Source: Actinomadura_C sp036008685
GTDB lineage: Bacteria; Actinomycetota; Actinomycetes; Streptosporangiales; Streptosporangiaceae
Direction of reading: 5' to 3'
Assembly: GCA_036008685.1 (NCBI GenBank)
Contig: DASYNF010000210.1
Location: 92,090-156,089 of the forward strand
Length of the DNA: 64,000 nt
Positions within the stretch are counted from its first letter, which is position 1, and each line of letters begins with the position of its first letter. The notes under the pieces are model-generated. The model was not told the origin of the DNA and did no database searches. It saw only the letters and a program-made list of their open reading frames with translations. Below, in pieces: positions 8,624-17,736 of the stretch. A program made the translations under genes and the position numbers.

Positions 8624-9924
8624 CGCTGGACGCTCGCTTCGCGGTCGGCCGCCTCGAGAGCGTCGATGAGGATGCCGAGGCCCTCTTCGGCCTCGGCCCG
8701 GGTGAGGGTCAGCGGCGGGGCCATGCGGATCACGTTGCCGTACAGGCCGCCCTTGCCGACCAGCAGACCGCGGGTCCTGGTCTCCTCCATGAGCCGCGCC
8801 GCGAGAGCCGGACTCGGCTCTCCGGTCACCGGGTCCACCAGCTCGACGGCGAACATGAGCCCCTTCCCCCGCACGTCCCGGGCGATGGCGAGACGCCGGG
8901 CCGCCGCACGAAGTCCTTCGATGAGGAACGCACCGGTCTTGGCGGCATTGGCCTGTAGATCATGATCGAGCACGTAGTCGAGGGTCGCGTTGGCCGCCGC
9001 CATCGCGATCGGGTTGCCACCGAAGGTGGACAGCCCGGTGGCGTGCAGCGCGTCGAGCAGTTCCCCGCGGGCGACCACGCCGCCCACCGCGAACCCGTTG
9101 CCGAGGCCCTTGGCGAAGGTCATCGCGTCCGGGATGACACCGTGGCCGTCGATGCCCCAGAACCCCTGGCCGGTACGGCCCCAGCCGGTCTGCACCTCGT
9201 CGGAGACGAACAGGATCCCATGCTCGTCCAGGACGTCCTTGTAGGCGAGGAACAGCCCGTCGGGCGCCATGGTGAAACCCCCGACGCCCTGGATCGGCTC
9301 GGCGATCAGGCAGGCCACGTCACCGGCGGTGGCCGTGTCGAGCACGTGCCGGAGGTCCTCGACGCACACCTTGACGTAGTCGGAGTCCGAGAGCCGCGCG
9401 AACTGCGGCAGGTGACGATCGCCTCCGTGCAGGAAGTGCACGTTGAACGGCGAGTGCGAGGTGTTCCTCCAGCTCCGGTTGCCCGTGACGCCGATGGCTC
9501 CGAAGGACCGGCCGTGGTAGCTCTGGCGCATCGCGAGCACCTGGTCGGACCTGCGGGCGTAGGTCGCGATGAGGAGCGCGGTCTCGTTGGCCTCGGTGCC
9601 GGAGTTGGTGAAGAACACCTTGGCGTTCTCGATGCGGGACAGCTTCGCGATCTTCTCCGCGAGCTCGATCTGGCCGCGCAGCAGATACAGCGTCGAGGTG
9701 TGCACGACGCCGGTGGCGAGCTGGCGCTCCACGGCCTCACGCACCTCGGCCACGTCGTAGCCGATCATGTTGGTGAGGATCCCCGCGAAGAAGTCGAGGT
9801 AGGTCTTGCCCTCGGCGTCCGTGACGCGGTTGCCCTTGCCGCTCACGATCTCGATGGGCCGCTCGTAATTGAGGGGCACCCAGTTCGGGATGACCGCACG
9901 GTGGCGGTTCAGCAGGTCCGACAT
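8620..9924 (-). CDS. Class III PLP-dependent aminotransferase (beta-alanine/GABA type)
   Basis: An omega-amino acid:pyruvate or 2-oxoglutarate aminotransferase. The PLP lysine is Lys272 in TFAKGLGNGF, with the ring-binding Asp242 in FVSDEVQTGWGRTG and the GTEAN phosphate-binding turn near residue 110. Length 434 aa from the ATG at 9924; an in-frame extension to 10050 has no family similarity. Coupling to mmsA suggests that beta-alanine or 3-aminoisobutyrate is the amino donor, giving (methyl)malonate semialdehyde for MmsA. A GABA role cannot be excluded. The divergent PucR regulator two genes upstream is a likely controller. Confidence 0.9.
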   Translation of the reverse strand: MSDLLNRHRAVIPNWVPLNYERPIEIVSGKGNRVTDAEGKTYLDFFAGILTNMIGYDVAEVREAVERQLATGVVHTSTLYLLRGQIELAEKIAKLSRIENAKVFFTNSGTEANETALLIATYARRSDQVLAMRQSYHGRSFGAIGVTGNRSWRNTSHSPFNVHFLHGGDRHLPQFARLSDSDYVKVCVEDLRHVLDTATAGDVACLIAEPIQGVGGFTMAPDGLFLAYKDVLDEHGILFVSDEVQTGWGRTGQGFWGIDGHGVIPDAMTFAKGLGNGFAVGGVVARGELLDALHATGLSTFGGNPIAMAAANATLDYVLDHDLQANAAKTGAFLIEGLRAAARRLAIARDVRGKGLMFAVELVDPVTGEPSPALAARLMEETRTRGLLVGKGGLYGNVIRMAPPLTLTRAEAEEGLGILIDALEAADREASVQR

Positions 9925-9991
9925 GAGCAGATTCTTTCGCTTGCGGCCGTCCCGGGGCCAGTCCCATCCTGCCGGCGTTCCGCCACGGGAC

Positions 9992-10285
9992 CTACACGGT
10001 GTCCAGGCGGCGGGCCAGCCGGAAGTCGTGCGCCGTGAGCCCCCCGGCAACGTGCGTCCACAGGGTCAGCGTGACCTTGTTCCACTGGATCGTGATGTCG
10101 GGATGGTGGTTCTGCGCCTCGGCCAGCTCCGCCACCTCGTTGACGAAGGCCATCGCCTGCTTGAAGTCGGCCAGCTTGACCGTCTTGACGATGGTGTCTT
10201 CGGCACGCCTCCAGTCGGGCAGTTCCGCCAGCTCGCGCGCGATCGTCTCCTCGTCGAGCAGGTCCATAGACCGAGCGTCGCACAT
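9992..10285 (-). CDS. 4a-hydroxytetrahydrobiopterin dehydratase (pterin-4a-carbinolamine dehydratase)
   Basis: PCD/DCoH family enzyme, which recycles the 4a-carbinolamine made by aromatic amino acid hydroxylases. The motif AQNHHPDITIQWNKV holds the active-site histidine pair. About 97 aa, normal. I chose ATG 10285 because GGAGGGGGG lies 3-7 nt upstream; ATG 10267 is the family-like alternative. No aromatic hydroxylase is visible nearby, so its partner is unknown. Confidence 0.9.
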   Translation of the reverse strand: MCDARSMDLLDEETIARELAELPDWRRAEDTIVKTVKLADFKQAMAFVNEVAELAEAQNHHPDITIQWNKVTLTLWTHVAGGLTAHDFRLARRLDTV

Positions 10286-10395
10286 CGACCCCCCTCCGGT
10301 CCACACTCCACGGGCCCGCCGCGGGTTGTCAGAGTGTAAGCTTGAGGAACATACGCCTGACAGGATGATCGGGCCTACGCGCGAGGACCACGGGA

Positions 10396-12042
10396 ATGCT
10401 TCCCACTCTGGCCGACTTCCTCAGGATCGAGCCCGTCCGGCGCGGCCAGCCCCGCGTGGTGGCCGGGGCCGATCGCCTGGACGCCCGGGTCCGGTGGGTG
10501 TCCGTCGCGGAGGTGCCGGACGTCGCGCATCTGCTCCGCGGCGGCGAAGTCGTGCTGACGACCGGCATCGCACTTCCCGACGAACCCTCGCGGCTGCGCA
10601 CCTACGTCGCCGAACTCGCCCGTGTGGGGGTCAGCGGGCTCGTCGTCGAGCTGGGCCGCCGCTATGCCGATGAGCTCCCGGCCGCTCTGGTGGACGCCGC
10701 CGAAGAACACGGTCTCCCGGTGATCGCACTGGCCCGCGAGACGATATTCGTCGACGTCACCGAGGCGGTGCACGCCCAGATCATGGACGCGCAGCTGACC
10801 GAGCTGCGCGCCTCCGAGCAGCTCCACGAGATCTTCACCCAGCTGTCCGTCGAGGGCGCCTCCCCGGACGAGGTCGTACGTCAGGTCGCCTCTCTCTGCG
10901 GGCGGCCGGTCGTGCTGGAGAACCTCTCGCACCAGGTGCTCGCCGCCGACTCGGCGGGCACCGACACCACCGAGCTGCTGTCGACCTGGGAGGCCCGGTC
11001 CCGTGCCGTACGGCCGGAGGAGCGCACCGGTTTCGACGAGACCTCACGCTGGCTCGTCACTTCGGTCGGGGCCCGGGGCGAGGACTGGGGACGTCTGATC
11101 ATCCTGTGCGCCGAGGCCCCGTCGCCGCGTGACGTCGTGCTCATCGAACGAGCGGCCACCACCCTCGCGCTCGGCCGGCTGCTGGACCAGCACGCGGAGA
11201 GCCTGGAACGCCAGGCGCACGGCACCATCATCGCCGGGATCCTGGCACACGCCTACTCCGATCCGCGGGAGGCCGCGGCCCGGGCCCGGGCCCTCGGCGT
11301 GCCGCTGTCGGGCCGGCGGCTGCTGGGCGTGATCGTGCGCCCCCGCCGGACAGAGCCCGAGCAGAAGGACCTGTCGCGGGCCGGCGCCGTACCGCTGCCG
11401 GAGCGGCTGACCGAGCTGGCGGAGGCCACCGCCGCGGCCGGCCGCGAGGCACATCTGGCCGCCCTCGTGGGCGTCCTGGACGAAGGCACGCCGCAGGCCC
11501 GGGTGGGGGTGCTCGCCTCCCTGCCCGCCCGGGCCCAGGTCGAACAGGTCATGTGCGAGGCCGCGCGGCGGCTGCGCAAGCAGTTCGGCGACGACTATGT
11601 CATGGCCACCGGATCCGTCGTCGAGTCGATCCGGGACGTACGCCGGTCCTTCCTCGAGGCCGAGCAGGTCGCCGACGTCGCGGCCCGCGGCGCCGGCGAC
11701 CGGCTGTTCTATCGGCTGCCCGACCTGCGGCTGCGTGGTCTCCTCCACCTGCTGCGCGATGACACCCGGCTGCAGACCTTCGTGGAGCGGGAGCTCGGTC
11801 CCCTGCTGGAGTACGACGCCGAGCGCGGCACCGATCTGACCCACGTCCTCGGCCTCTATCTCGACACCGGCCGCAACAAGGCGGCCGCCGCGCAGCAGGC
11901 GCATCTGTCCCGTCCGGCGTTCTACGAGCGCCTGCGACGGATCGAGCGGGTGCTCGGGTCCGACCTGGACGACGTCGAATCATGCGCGTCCCTGCACGTC
12001 GCCCTGCTCGCCCTCGGCTCCGTACGGCGCGATCACGGCTGA
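10396..12042 (+). CDS. PucR family transcriptional regulator
   Basis: PucR-type regulator of purine, pyrimidine or amino-compound catabolism, 548 aa. Domains in order: N-terminal purine catabolism (PucR) domain at about residues 8-125, a middle GGDEF-like/GAF-like region, and a C-terminal PucR helix-turn-helix at about 485-545 (LDTGRNKAAAAQQAHLSRPAFYERL). It is divergent from the dehydratase-aminotransferase-mmsA group with about 110 bp between them, which fits control of beta-alanine use. Effector unknown. Confidence 0.9.
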   Translation: MLPTLADFLRIEPVRRGQPRVVAGADRLDARVRWVSVAEVPDVAHLLRGGEVVLTTGIALPDEPSRLRTYVAELARVGVSGLVVELGRRYADELPAALVDAAEEHGLPVIALARETIFVDVTEAVHAQIMDAQLTELRASEQLHEIFTQLSVEGASPDEVVRQVASLCGRPVVLENLSHQVLAADSAGTDTTELLSTWEARSRAVRPEERTGFDETSRWLVTSVGARGEDWGRLIILCAEAPSPRDVVLIERAATTLALGRLLDQHAESLERQAHGTIIAGILAHAYSDPREAAARARALGVPLSGRRLLGVIVRPRRTEPEQKDLSRAGAVPLPERLTELAEATAAAGREAHLAALVGVLDEGTPQARVGVLASLPARAQVEQVMCEAARRLRKQFGDDYVMATGSVVESIRDVRRSFLEAEQVADVAARGAGDRLFYRLPDLRLRGLLHLLRDDTRLQTFVERELGPLLEYDAERGTDLTHVLGLYLDTGRNKAAAAQQAHLSRPAFYERLRRIERVLGSDLDDVESCASLHVALLALGSVRRDHG

Positions 12043-12120
12043 GCCGGCCGCCGCCGGGCCGTCACGCATCCCGAGCCGCCTCTGGACCGGCCCGGCCTCT
12101 TCGGAGTAGCTTTCGCCGCC

Positions 12121-13218
12121 ATGAGGCCGCCACGGATCCTGCTCATGACCACCCTCGCCACCGCCCTCACGACCGCCCTCGCGGCAGGGGTCGCCATGCC
12201 GGGCCGGCCGAGCGCGCATGCCACGACGCTCGACTCCGGATACCCGCGACCGGGCTGGGAGGCCAGGCCGACGGGGAGCACCGCGCGGCTACGCGGGCTG
12301 GCCGCCGTCGACCACGACGTCGCCTGGACGGCCGGCGGCGGGGGCACCGTTCTGCGCACCACGGACGGGGGCCGCACCTGGCACCCGGCGTCGCCCCCCG
12401 GTGCGGCGGGGCTGGAGTTCCGGGACGTGGAGGCGTTCGACGCCGACACCGCCGTGGTCCTGGCGATCGGTGAGAGCGACGCCTCCCGCGTCTACCGGAC
12501 CGAAGACGGCGGACGCTCGTGGACCCTGGCCTTCCGCAACGAGGACCCGAGGGCCTTCTACGACTGCATGGCCTTCTCAGACCACCGGCGAGGGCTCGCG
12601 GTCAGCGATCCCGTGGACGGCAAGTTCCGCGTCCTCTCCACCGAGGACGGCGGCCGCAGCTGGAAGGTGCTCCCGCCGGCGGGCATGCCCCCGGCTCTGA
12701 CGGGTGAATTCGCCTTCGCGGCCAGCGGCCAGTGCCTCGTCGCACGGGGCCGGGACGCCTGGCTGGCCAGCGGTGGGGGCGCCAGGTCGCGGGTCTTCCA
12801 CTCCCGCGACCGTGGCCGGACCTGGAGTGCGTCGGCCACCCCGCTCCCCAGTGGCGAGGCACAGGGGATCTTCGGACTGGCCTTCCGCGACACGGGCCAT
12901 GGCATCGCGGTCGGCGGGGACTACCGGCCCGGGGCGGCGTCGCCGGACGCCGCGGCGACCGCCCGCGACGGCGGTGGCCACTGGACGCTCGCGCCGGACC
13001 CGCCGGCGTCCTATCGCTCCGGCGTGGCCTGGCTGTGGGGACACGCCGTCATAGCCGTCGGCCCCACCGGCAGCGACGTGTCCTTCACGGCCGGCCGTAC
13101 ATGGCGGCGATTCGACTCCGGAAGCTTCGACACCGTGGACTGCACGGCGGACGGTGCCTGCTGGGCCTCGGGAGAGCAGGGCAGGGTGGCCAGGCTCCGC
13201 CTTCGGCCAAGGGCTTGA
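12121..13218 (+). CDS. Secreted Asp-box (BNR) beta-propeller protein
   Basis: A 365-aa exported protein with a signal peptide over about residues 1-35 (MRPPRILLMTTLATAL... ending SAHA). It carries at least four Asp-box motifs: TTDGGRTW, TEDGGRSW (twice) and SRDRGRTW, plus a degenerate TARDGGGHW. This is the pattern of sialidase-like/YCF48-type photosystem-assembly propellers. The catalytic Arg triad of sialidases is not evident, so a binding role is as likely as hydrolysis. It runs convergent with the next gene with only 21 bp between stop codons. Confidence 0.85.
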   Translation: MRPPRILLMTTLATALTTALAAGVAMPGRPSAHATTLDSGYPRPGWEARPTGSTARLRGLAAVDHDVAWTAGGGGTVLRTTDGGRTWHPASPPGAAGLEFRDVEAFDADTAVVLAIGESDASRVYRTEDGGRSWTLAFRNEDPRAFYDCMAFSDHRRGLAVSDPVDGKFRVLSTEDGGRSWKVLPPAGMPPALTGEFAFAASGQCLVARGRDAWLASGGGARSRVFHSRDRGRTWSASATPLPSGEAQGIFGLAFRDTGHGIAVGGDYRPGAASPDAAATARDGGGHWTLAPDPPASYRSGVAWLWGHAVIAVGPTGSDVSFTAGRTWRRFDSGSFDTVDCTADGACWASGEQGRVARLRLRPRA

Positions 13219-13239
13219 ATGCCGCCGGGCGCGTGGACC

Positions 13240-14493
13240 TCAGGCCGCCCGGACGAGCTCACGCGCGGGCGTCGGCTCCGGCGGCTCCGGAGGCTCGGCG
13301 GCCCGGCGCCTCCCCCAGGGCATGGCGGCCACGAGCAGAGGGATCAGCAGCACGGAGCTCATCGCCCACCAGCGGTGGTTGATCCACCACTGGGTCTCGT
13401 CGAACTGGGTCAGGTAGATGTAGCCGAGGCCGGCCCATACCGCCGAGGCGGCCATCGCGACCTGGCTCCACCGGGTCGGCCTGGCGATCAGGAACGGCAC
13501 GAACCAGAGGAGATACTGCGCGCCCATCCGTGGCGTCACGATCATGAAGGCCAGGAGCATCGCGACGGTGAGGTCGATCCGGTCACCGCGCCGCCACAGC
13601 CAGGCCACGACGGCCAGGCTCGTGTAGAGGACCAGTTGGCCGACCCTGGAGTAGGTCGGGTGCAGCTCCCAGTTGCCGCCGGTGAGCAGCGCCGTCCATC
13701 CCCACTCCCCCACGATCGGGCGGACTCCGCCGAGGTACTGGGCAACGTCGAGCATGCTCCTGAACGTCGTCTCCAGGAACAACGGCTGGGTGACGAGGAA
13801 CAGCAGTGGCACCGCTCCGGCGGCGAACAGCCCGCACACACGCTGTCGCCAGGTGGGGAGCACCGCGAGGATGACCGGGAGAAGAATGATGGGCCAGCTC
13901 TTGGCCGACAGCGCGAGGCCGAACAACGCGCCCGCAGCGACGCATCGCACTCCCCAAGGCCCCCATGGCCGGGTGGAGCGCGCCGACTGGGCCACGAGGT
14001 AGGCGCCGGCCAGGAACACCAGGGCGACCGGCTCCACCTGCGAGTGGATCACCGAGACCAGGAGCGCGATGGGATTACAGGCGTACTGGAAGCGGCTCAG
14101 CGCTCCTCGCTCGCCGGCGAGGCGCCCCACGAGCACGATCAGAGCGACGTCGGCGATGACGGTGATGAGACGCCCGCTGATCTCCCAGGGGATGCCGAGA
14201 GACATCGGGAGCGCGTAGACGTAGGGGATCATCGGCAGGAAGTGCCATGCCCCCTCGGTCGTCAGGACCGGATCCCGCCCCGCCAGGACGGCCTCGGCGG
14301 CGGGTTTGAAACTCTGGATGAAATCGACCGGCTGCCAGGAGTCGACGGCGGCGAAAACGAGGAGCACCAGGCGCAGCCCGATGCCGACCATGAGGGCGAC
14401 GGCGAGTGACGGCCGCCAGCCCCGCCACTGCGCCACGAGCGCGAGCGCGAAGGCGCCGACCAGCAGAAACGTCGTTATTAGTGGATGATCCAT
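13240..14493 (-). CDS. GT87-like integral membrane mannosyltransferase-type protein
   Basis: A 417-aa polytopic protein with about ten hydrophobic segments, resembling GT-C polyprenol-phosphate mannosyltransferases (GT87/PIG-M-like). Family-like pieces are RFQYACNPIALLVSVIHSQV and LLAFMIVTPRMGAQYLLW. The first loop has VDFIQSFKPAAEAVL in place of a clear DxD. The C-terminus is a short cytoplasmic Pro/Glu-rich tail. Start ATG 14493. A second GT-C protein lies at 5.7 kb. Substrate unknown. Confidence 0.75.
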   Translation of the reverse strand: MDHPLITTFLLVGAFALALVAQWRGWRPSLAVALMVGIGLRLVLLVFAAVDSWQPVDFIQSFKPAAEAVLAGRDPVLTTEGAWHFLPMIPYVYALPMSLGIPWEISGRLITVIADVALIVLVGRLAGERGALSRFQYACNPIALLVSVIHSQVEPVALVFLAGAYLVAQSARSTRPWGPWGVRCVAAGALFGLALSAKSWPIILLPVILAVLPTWRQRVCGLFAAGAVPLLFLVTQPLFLETTFRSMLDVAQYLGGVRPIVGEWGWTALLTGGNWELHPTYSRVGQLVLYTSLAVVAWLWRRGDRIDLTVAMLLAFMIVTPRMGAQYLLWFVPFLIARPTRWSQVAMAASAVWAGLGYIYLTQFDETQWWINHRWWAMSSVLLIPLLVAAMPWGRRRAAEPPEPPEPTPARELVRAA

Positions 14494-14675
14494 TTCAGTT
14501 CAAGGTTGCCATGAATGCCGCCCGTACGCATTGATCGAGACCGATTTCACAGAGAGTTCATAAGCACGACACAAGGCTACGAACACTACCAAGGGGTGCG
14601 GCATGCACTTTACCGACCCGGCCTTGATCCCACTCTCGCGGCGTAGCCTAAGCGGTCCCGAGGCGTCCGGGCCCG

Positions 14676-14711
14676 GTCCGTGCCGCCGGGACCGGACCCG
14701 GCGGCACGGAC
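14676..14711. terminator. Terminator hairpin after the WYL gene
   Basis: A perfect 15-bp stem, GTCCGTGCCGCCGGG at 14676-14690 and its complement at 14697-14711, with a 6-nt loop. It lies immediately downstream of the minus-strand WYL gene stop at 14717. Confidence 0.85.
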
Positions 14712-14716
14712 GCCTC

Positions 14717-15271
14717 CTATGCGGCGATCCTCCGCTGGAACGGCAGGAACCGCTCGGCCGGATGGGCCGGCGCGGGGCTGCCGGTGGGCTCCACCGCCAG
14801 GATCCGGTCGAACCGGAAGGCGCGGATACCCCGGCGCAGCCTGCACCAGGCGACGAGATACCAGTGATCTTTGTGCACCAGGCAGGTCACCGGCTCGACG
14901 TGACGGACCGAGTATGTGCCCTTGGCGTCCTGGTAGTGCAGCCGGACGGCCAGCCGCTCGCTGATCGCGGCGGCGAGGGTCTTCGCCCGGCCGGCGATGG
15001 CACCCTCGAGCGGCGTCGTCAGGGTGGCCAGCGTGACGGCGACCAGGTCGGCACGGACGTCTCCGTCCGGGCCGCCTTCCCGGGGGACCCGGTCCGGGTC
15101 GTTGTCGAACAGGCGGCGGAGCGCCTCGCAGGCCGCGGTCGACTGCGGACCCGCGCCCAGATGGGCGAGTGACAGCGCGAGAGCCGCGATCTCGGCCGGT
15201 GTCAAAGAGGTGGCCTGAGGAGTCGTCCGGTCGGCCGGCGTAGGGCGGGCGGTGCTCATGACGTTTGCCAT
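14717..15271 (-). CDS. WYL domain protein lacking a DNA-binding domain
   Basis: A 184-aa protein whose C-terminal half is a WYL ligand-sensing domain (HWYLVAWCRLR and IRAFRFDRI near residues 135-160). The N-terminal half is helical with no clear helix-turn-helix, whereas typical YafY-type WYL regulators are over 300 aa with an HTH. Either it is a stand-alone WYL sensor or a shortened regulator. ATG 15271 and ATG 15259 are both possible starts. Confidence 0.8.
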   Translation of the reverse strand: MANVMSTARPTPADRTTPQATSLTPAEIAALALSLAHLGAGPQSTAACEALRRLFDNDPDRVPREGGPDGDVRADLVAVTLATLTTPLEGAIAGRAKTLAAAISERLAVRLHYQDAKGTYSVRHVEPVTCLVHKDHWYLVAWCRLRRGIRAFRFDRILAVEPTGSPAPAHPAERFLPFQRRIAA

Positions 15272-15423
15272 ACTTAGATCATACGTTCGAAAGCCGACAT
15301 TTTCGAACGGTCAGAGCACGGAGCCGCAGACCCGTTCCGGGAAGTCGAGCTCCGCAAATCGCGGTGGCTGGGTTACCGTTGAGCCGGATGGATCTTGACT
15401 GAGCGGCGAGGCGGCTACCACGA

Positions 15424-15933
15424 ATGAAGTTCACCAACCTGGTGATCCGCAACTCGCACCACGTCGACCGGTACCTGATGTCCTACGAGGGCAAGCCGGT
15501 CGTCATCCGCCGTCACCCGGCGATGCTGCTGCGACCGGTGCTGGAGGCCACGGCGGCGTTCGGCGCGGCGAGCGCGATCAGTGCCGCGGTCGGCCCGGGC
15601 CCCGGGTTCATCGTGTGGTGGCTGTGGCTCGCCGTCATGCTCCGGCTGGCGTACAAGGTCTACGAGTGGTCGGACGAGTTCTTCATCGTCACCGAGCATC
15701 GCGTCATGCTGATCGTCGGAGTCTTCAACCGCAAGGTCGCGATGATGCCGCTGGCCAAGGTCACCGACATCGCCTTCGAACGACCCCTGCTGGGACGCGT
15801 CCTCGGCTATGGCACCTTCGTCATCGAGTCCGCGGGCCAGGACCAGGCCCTGCGCGAGGTGGAGTACATCCCCTACCCGGAGCAGCTCTATCTCGAAGTG
15901 TCCTCAGTGATCTTCCCTGCTGGGGACGACTGA
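15424..15933 (+). CDS. PH domain-containing membrane protein (bPH2/YdbS type)
   Basis: A 169-aa protein with a hydrophobic hairpin near residues 38-78 followed by a bacterial PH-like (DUF304) domain. Typical motifs are DEFFIVTEHRVMLIVGVFNRKV and VTDIAFERPLLGRVLGYGTF (shown here in part). Members sit at the cell membrane. Function is poorly defined. Stands alone on the plus strand. Confidence 0.85.
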   Translation: MKFTNLVIRNSHHVDRYLMSYEGKPVVIRRHPAMLLRPVLEATAAFGAASAISAAVGPGPGFIVWWLWLAVMLRLAYKVYEWSDEFFIVTEHRVMLIVGVFNRKVAMMPLAKVTDIAFERPLLGRVLGYGTFVIESAGQDQALREVEYIPYPEQLYLEVSSVIFPAGDD

Positions 15934-16108
15934 CCGTCACGGCCTTCCCCGGGCCGGATAAGGGATCGGACGGGCGACCCCGGAAACTCCCGGAAAATCC
16001 CTTTCGCCCACAGATTCGGTCACCTGAAAAGGTGCCTGAGTCATGATCTGCGGCTGCGCGGGTATCGCCATGTGAACAGGTTGCATCTGCAGGGACGGGA
16101 GATCCGGC

Positions 16109-16375
16109 ATGACGGCCTCTGCTTACCACGACCTTCCCCTTCCTCAATATGATGGTTTTATTGGATTCCGGCCAACCCAGGAACAGGAACGGCTCATCCG
16201 TAAGGCGGCGGAACTGTCCGGCTGGAGCATCTCGGACTACGTGCTGTGCGCGGTGCTCGACCGGGCTGAACGGGAGGTCCACGAGGACGCGGCCCGCGCG
16301 GAATGGGAGCGGAACCCCGCGCCGCCCTCGATCGAACCCTTCGAGAGCCTGATCAGAATCTACGATGAGCTCTAG
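16109..16375 (+). CDS. Orphan DUF1778-like ribbon-helix-helix protein
   Basis: An 88-aa protein whose middle, RPTQEQERLIRKAAELSGWS then ISDYVLCAVLDRAE, looks like the ribbon-helix-helix domain of TacA/DUF1778 antitoxins. ATG 16109 has GGGAG upstream. In toxin-antitoxin pairs a GNAT acetyltransferase toxin normally follows; here the next gene is a HIT protein on the other strand, so no toxin partner is present. It may be a free-standing repressor. Confidence 0.7.
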   Translation: MTASAYHDLPLPQYDGFIGFRPTQEQERLIRKAAELSGWSISDYVLCAVLDRAEREVHEDAARAEWERNPAPPSIEPFESLIRIYDEL

Positions 16376-16462
16376 GGGACGTCTCCTCCCGGAACCCGGC
16401 GAGCGGCCCGGCCCCGGAGCCCCTGACACCGATCAGCCCAGCACCGATCAACCCCAGGCCGA

Positions 16463-16885
16463 TCAACCGAGTGCCGCGCGAAGCCGGGCCGCGTAGTCGG
16501 CCGCCTCGGCTTCGGAGGCGTACTTGTACCGTGGCCAGAAGAAGCCGCGAAGCCCATCCTTGCGATTGCGCGGCACCACGTGCACGTGAAGGTGCGGCAC
16601 GCTCTGACTGATCTTGTTGTTCATGGCGACGAAGGATCCCTCGGCGCCGAACGCGCTCTCCATCGCGGCGGCGAGCCCTTGCGCATGCCGGAAAAAGGGC
16701 CCCACCAGCTCGGCCGGGAGGTCGGGGAGCGTATTGAGATGTCTACGCGGCACCAGCAGCGTGTGCCCCTTCCGCAGGGGCCGGGCATCCAGAAAGGCGA
16801 GGGCCTCCTCGGTCTCGAGCACCATGTGCGCGGGTCGCCGACCCTCGACGATGTCACAGAAGACGCAGGCTTCCATGACGGGCAT
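16463..16885 (-). CDS. HIT family nucleotide-binding protein
   Basis: A 140-aa histidine-triad protein, acting as an AMP-phosphoramidate or dinucleotide hydrolase. The active triad is HLHVHVVP near residues 98-105, with the N-terminal CVFCDIVEG motif. Starts ATG 16885 or ATG 16876. It is divergent from the ABC transporter genes across a 59-bp gap. Confidence 0.93.
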   Translation of the reverse strand: MPVMEACVFCDIVEGRRPAHMVLETEEALAFLDARPLRKGHTLLVPRRHLNTLPDLPAELVGPFFRHAQGLAAAMESAFGAEGSFVAMNNKISQSVPHLHVHVVPRNRKDGLRGFFWPRYKYASEAEAADYAARLRAALG

Positions 16886-16944
16886 TGTGCCGTTCCGCGG
16901 CGGCTGACGGCCGCCTTATCCGCTCAACGTTAAGATCCGCGATC

Positions 16945-17736
16945 ATGCGATTGAACAGTGTCGCGTTCCGATATCGCCGGCGGGCCCCCTGGGTGCTGCG
17001 CGATGTCAGCCTGACCCTGAGGCCTGGACGGATCATCGAGGTCACAGGTCCCAACGGGGCCGGCAAGTCGACACTGCTGCGGCTGCTCGCGGGCGTCCTC
17101 CGGCCGGCCCGCGGTGACGTCGAGGGCAGGCCCGCCCAGGTCGGCTACGCGCCCGAGCGCTTCCCGGCCGGACAGCCCTTCACACCCCGCGGCTATCTCG
17201 CCCACATGGCTCGGGTGCACGGGGCCCCGGTGGCCTCCGTCGCGGCCTGGGCGGACCGGCTGCGGTTCGCCGGGTCGCTGGACGTGCCTTTGACCCGGTT
17301 GTCCAAGGGCAACGCGCACAAGGTCGGACTCGCCCAGGCTCTGCTCGGTGACCCGGGATTGCTCGTGCTCGACGAGCCGTTCGCCGGGCTGGACGCCGAG
17401 ACGAGGGCGGAACTGCCCGCGCTGCTGTCCGGGCTGCGTTCCCGGGGCGCGACCCTGGTCGTGAGTGACCATCAGGGCTGTCTTCGAGATCTCCCGGACG
17501 TGGAAGGCCTGGAGGTCACGGGCCACACGGTCCATCCCGTCGCCGTCCCGATCCTGCCGGTCCGTGCCGAGCGGGCCGGGATCGAACGTGAGGACCGGGA
17601 GACGGAGGGGGTCACAGGGCGGGTACGGACAGGCCGGGCCGTGATCGAGGTCGTCGTACCGCTCCACGAGGCCGAGACCGTCCTCGCCAGGCTCCGGGAC
17701 GACGGTTATGACGCCCGGGAACCGCGGCCGTGCTGA
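16945..17736 (+). CDS. ABC transporter ATP-binding protein with degenerate signature
   Basis: A 263-aa ATPase subunit. Walker A GPNGAGKST is at about residue 38, Walker B LLVLDEPFAGLD near 150, and the switch His is in VVSDHQG. The signature reads LSKGNAHKV rather than LSGGQ, as in some export-type ATPases. The last 80 residues form an extra domain. Start ATG 16945. The stop overlaps the start of the membrane gene by 7 bp, so the two form one transporter. Cargo unknown. Confidence 0.88.
   Translation: MRLNSVAFRYRRRAPWVLRDVSLTLRPGRIIEVTGPNGAGKSTLLRLLAGVLRPARGDVEGRPAQVGYAPERFPAGQPFTPRGYLAHMARVHGAPVASVAAWADRLRFAGSLDVPLTRLSKGNAHKVGLAQALLGDPGLLVLDEPFAGLDAETRAELPALLSGLRSRGATLVVSDHQGCLRDLPDVEGLEVTGHTVHPVAVPILPVRAERAGIEREDRETEGVTGRVRTGRAVIEVVVPLHEAETVLARLRDDGYDAREPRPC

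Noticed and set aside
16427..16470. Imperfect CCGATCAACC repeats near the HIT gene end
   Set aside because: Copies differ in length and spacing; no stem or clear array.
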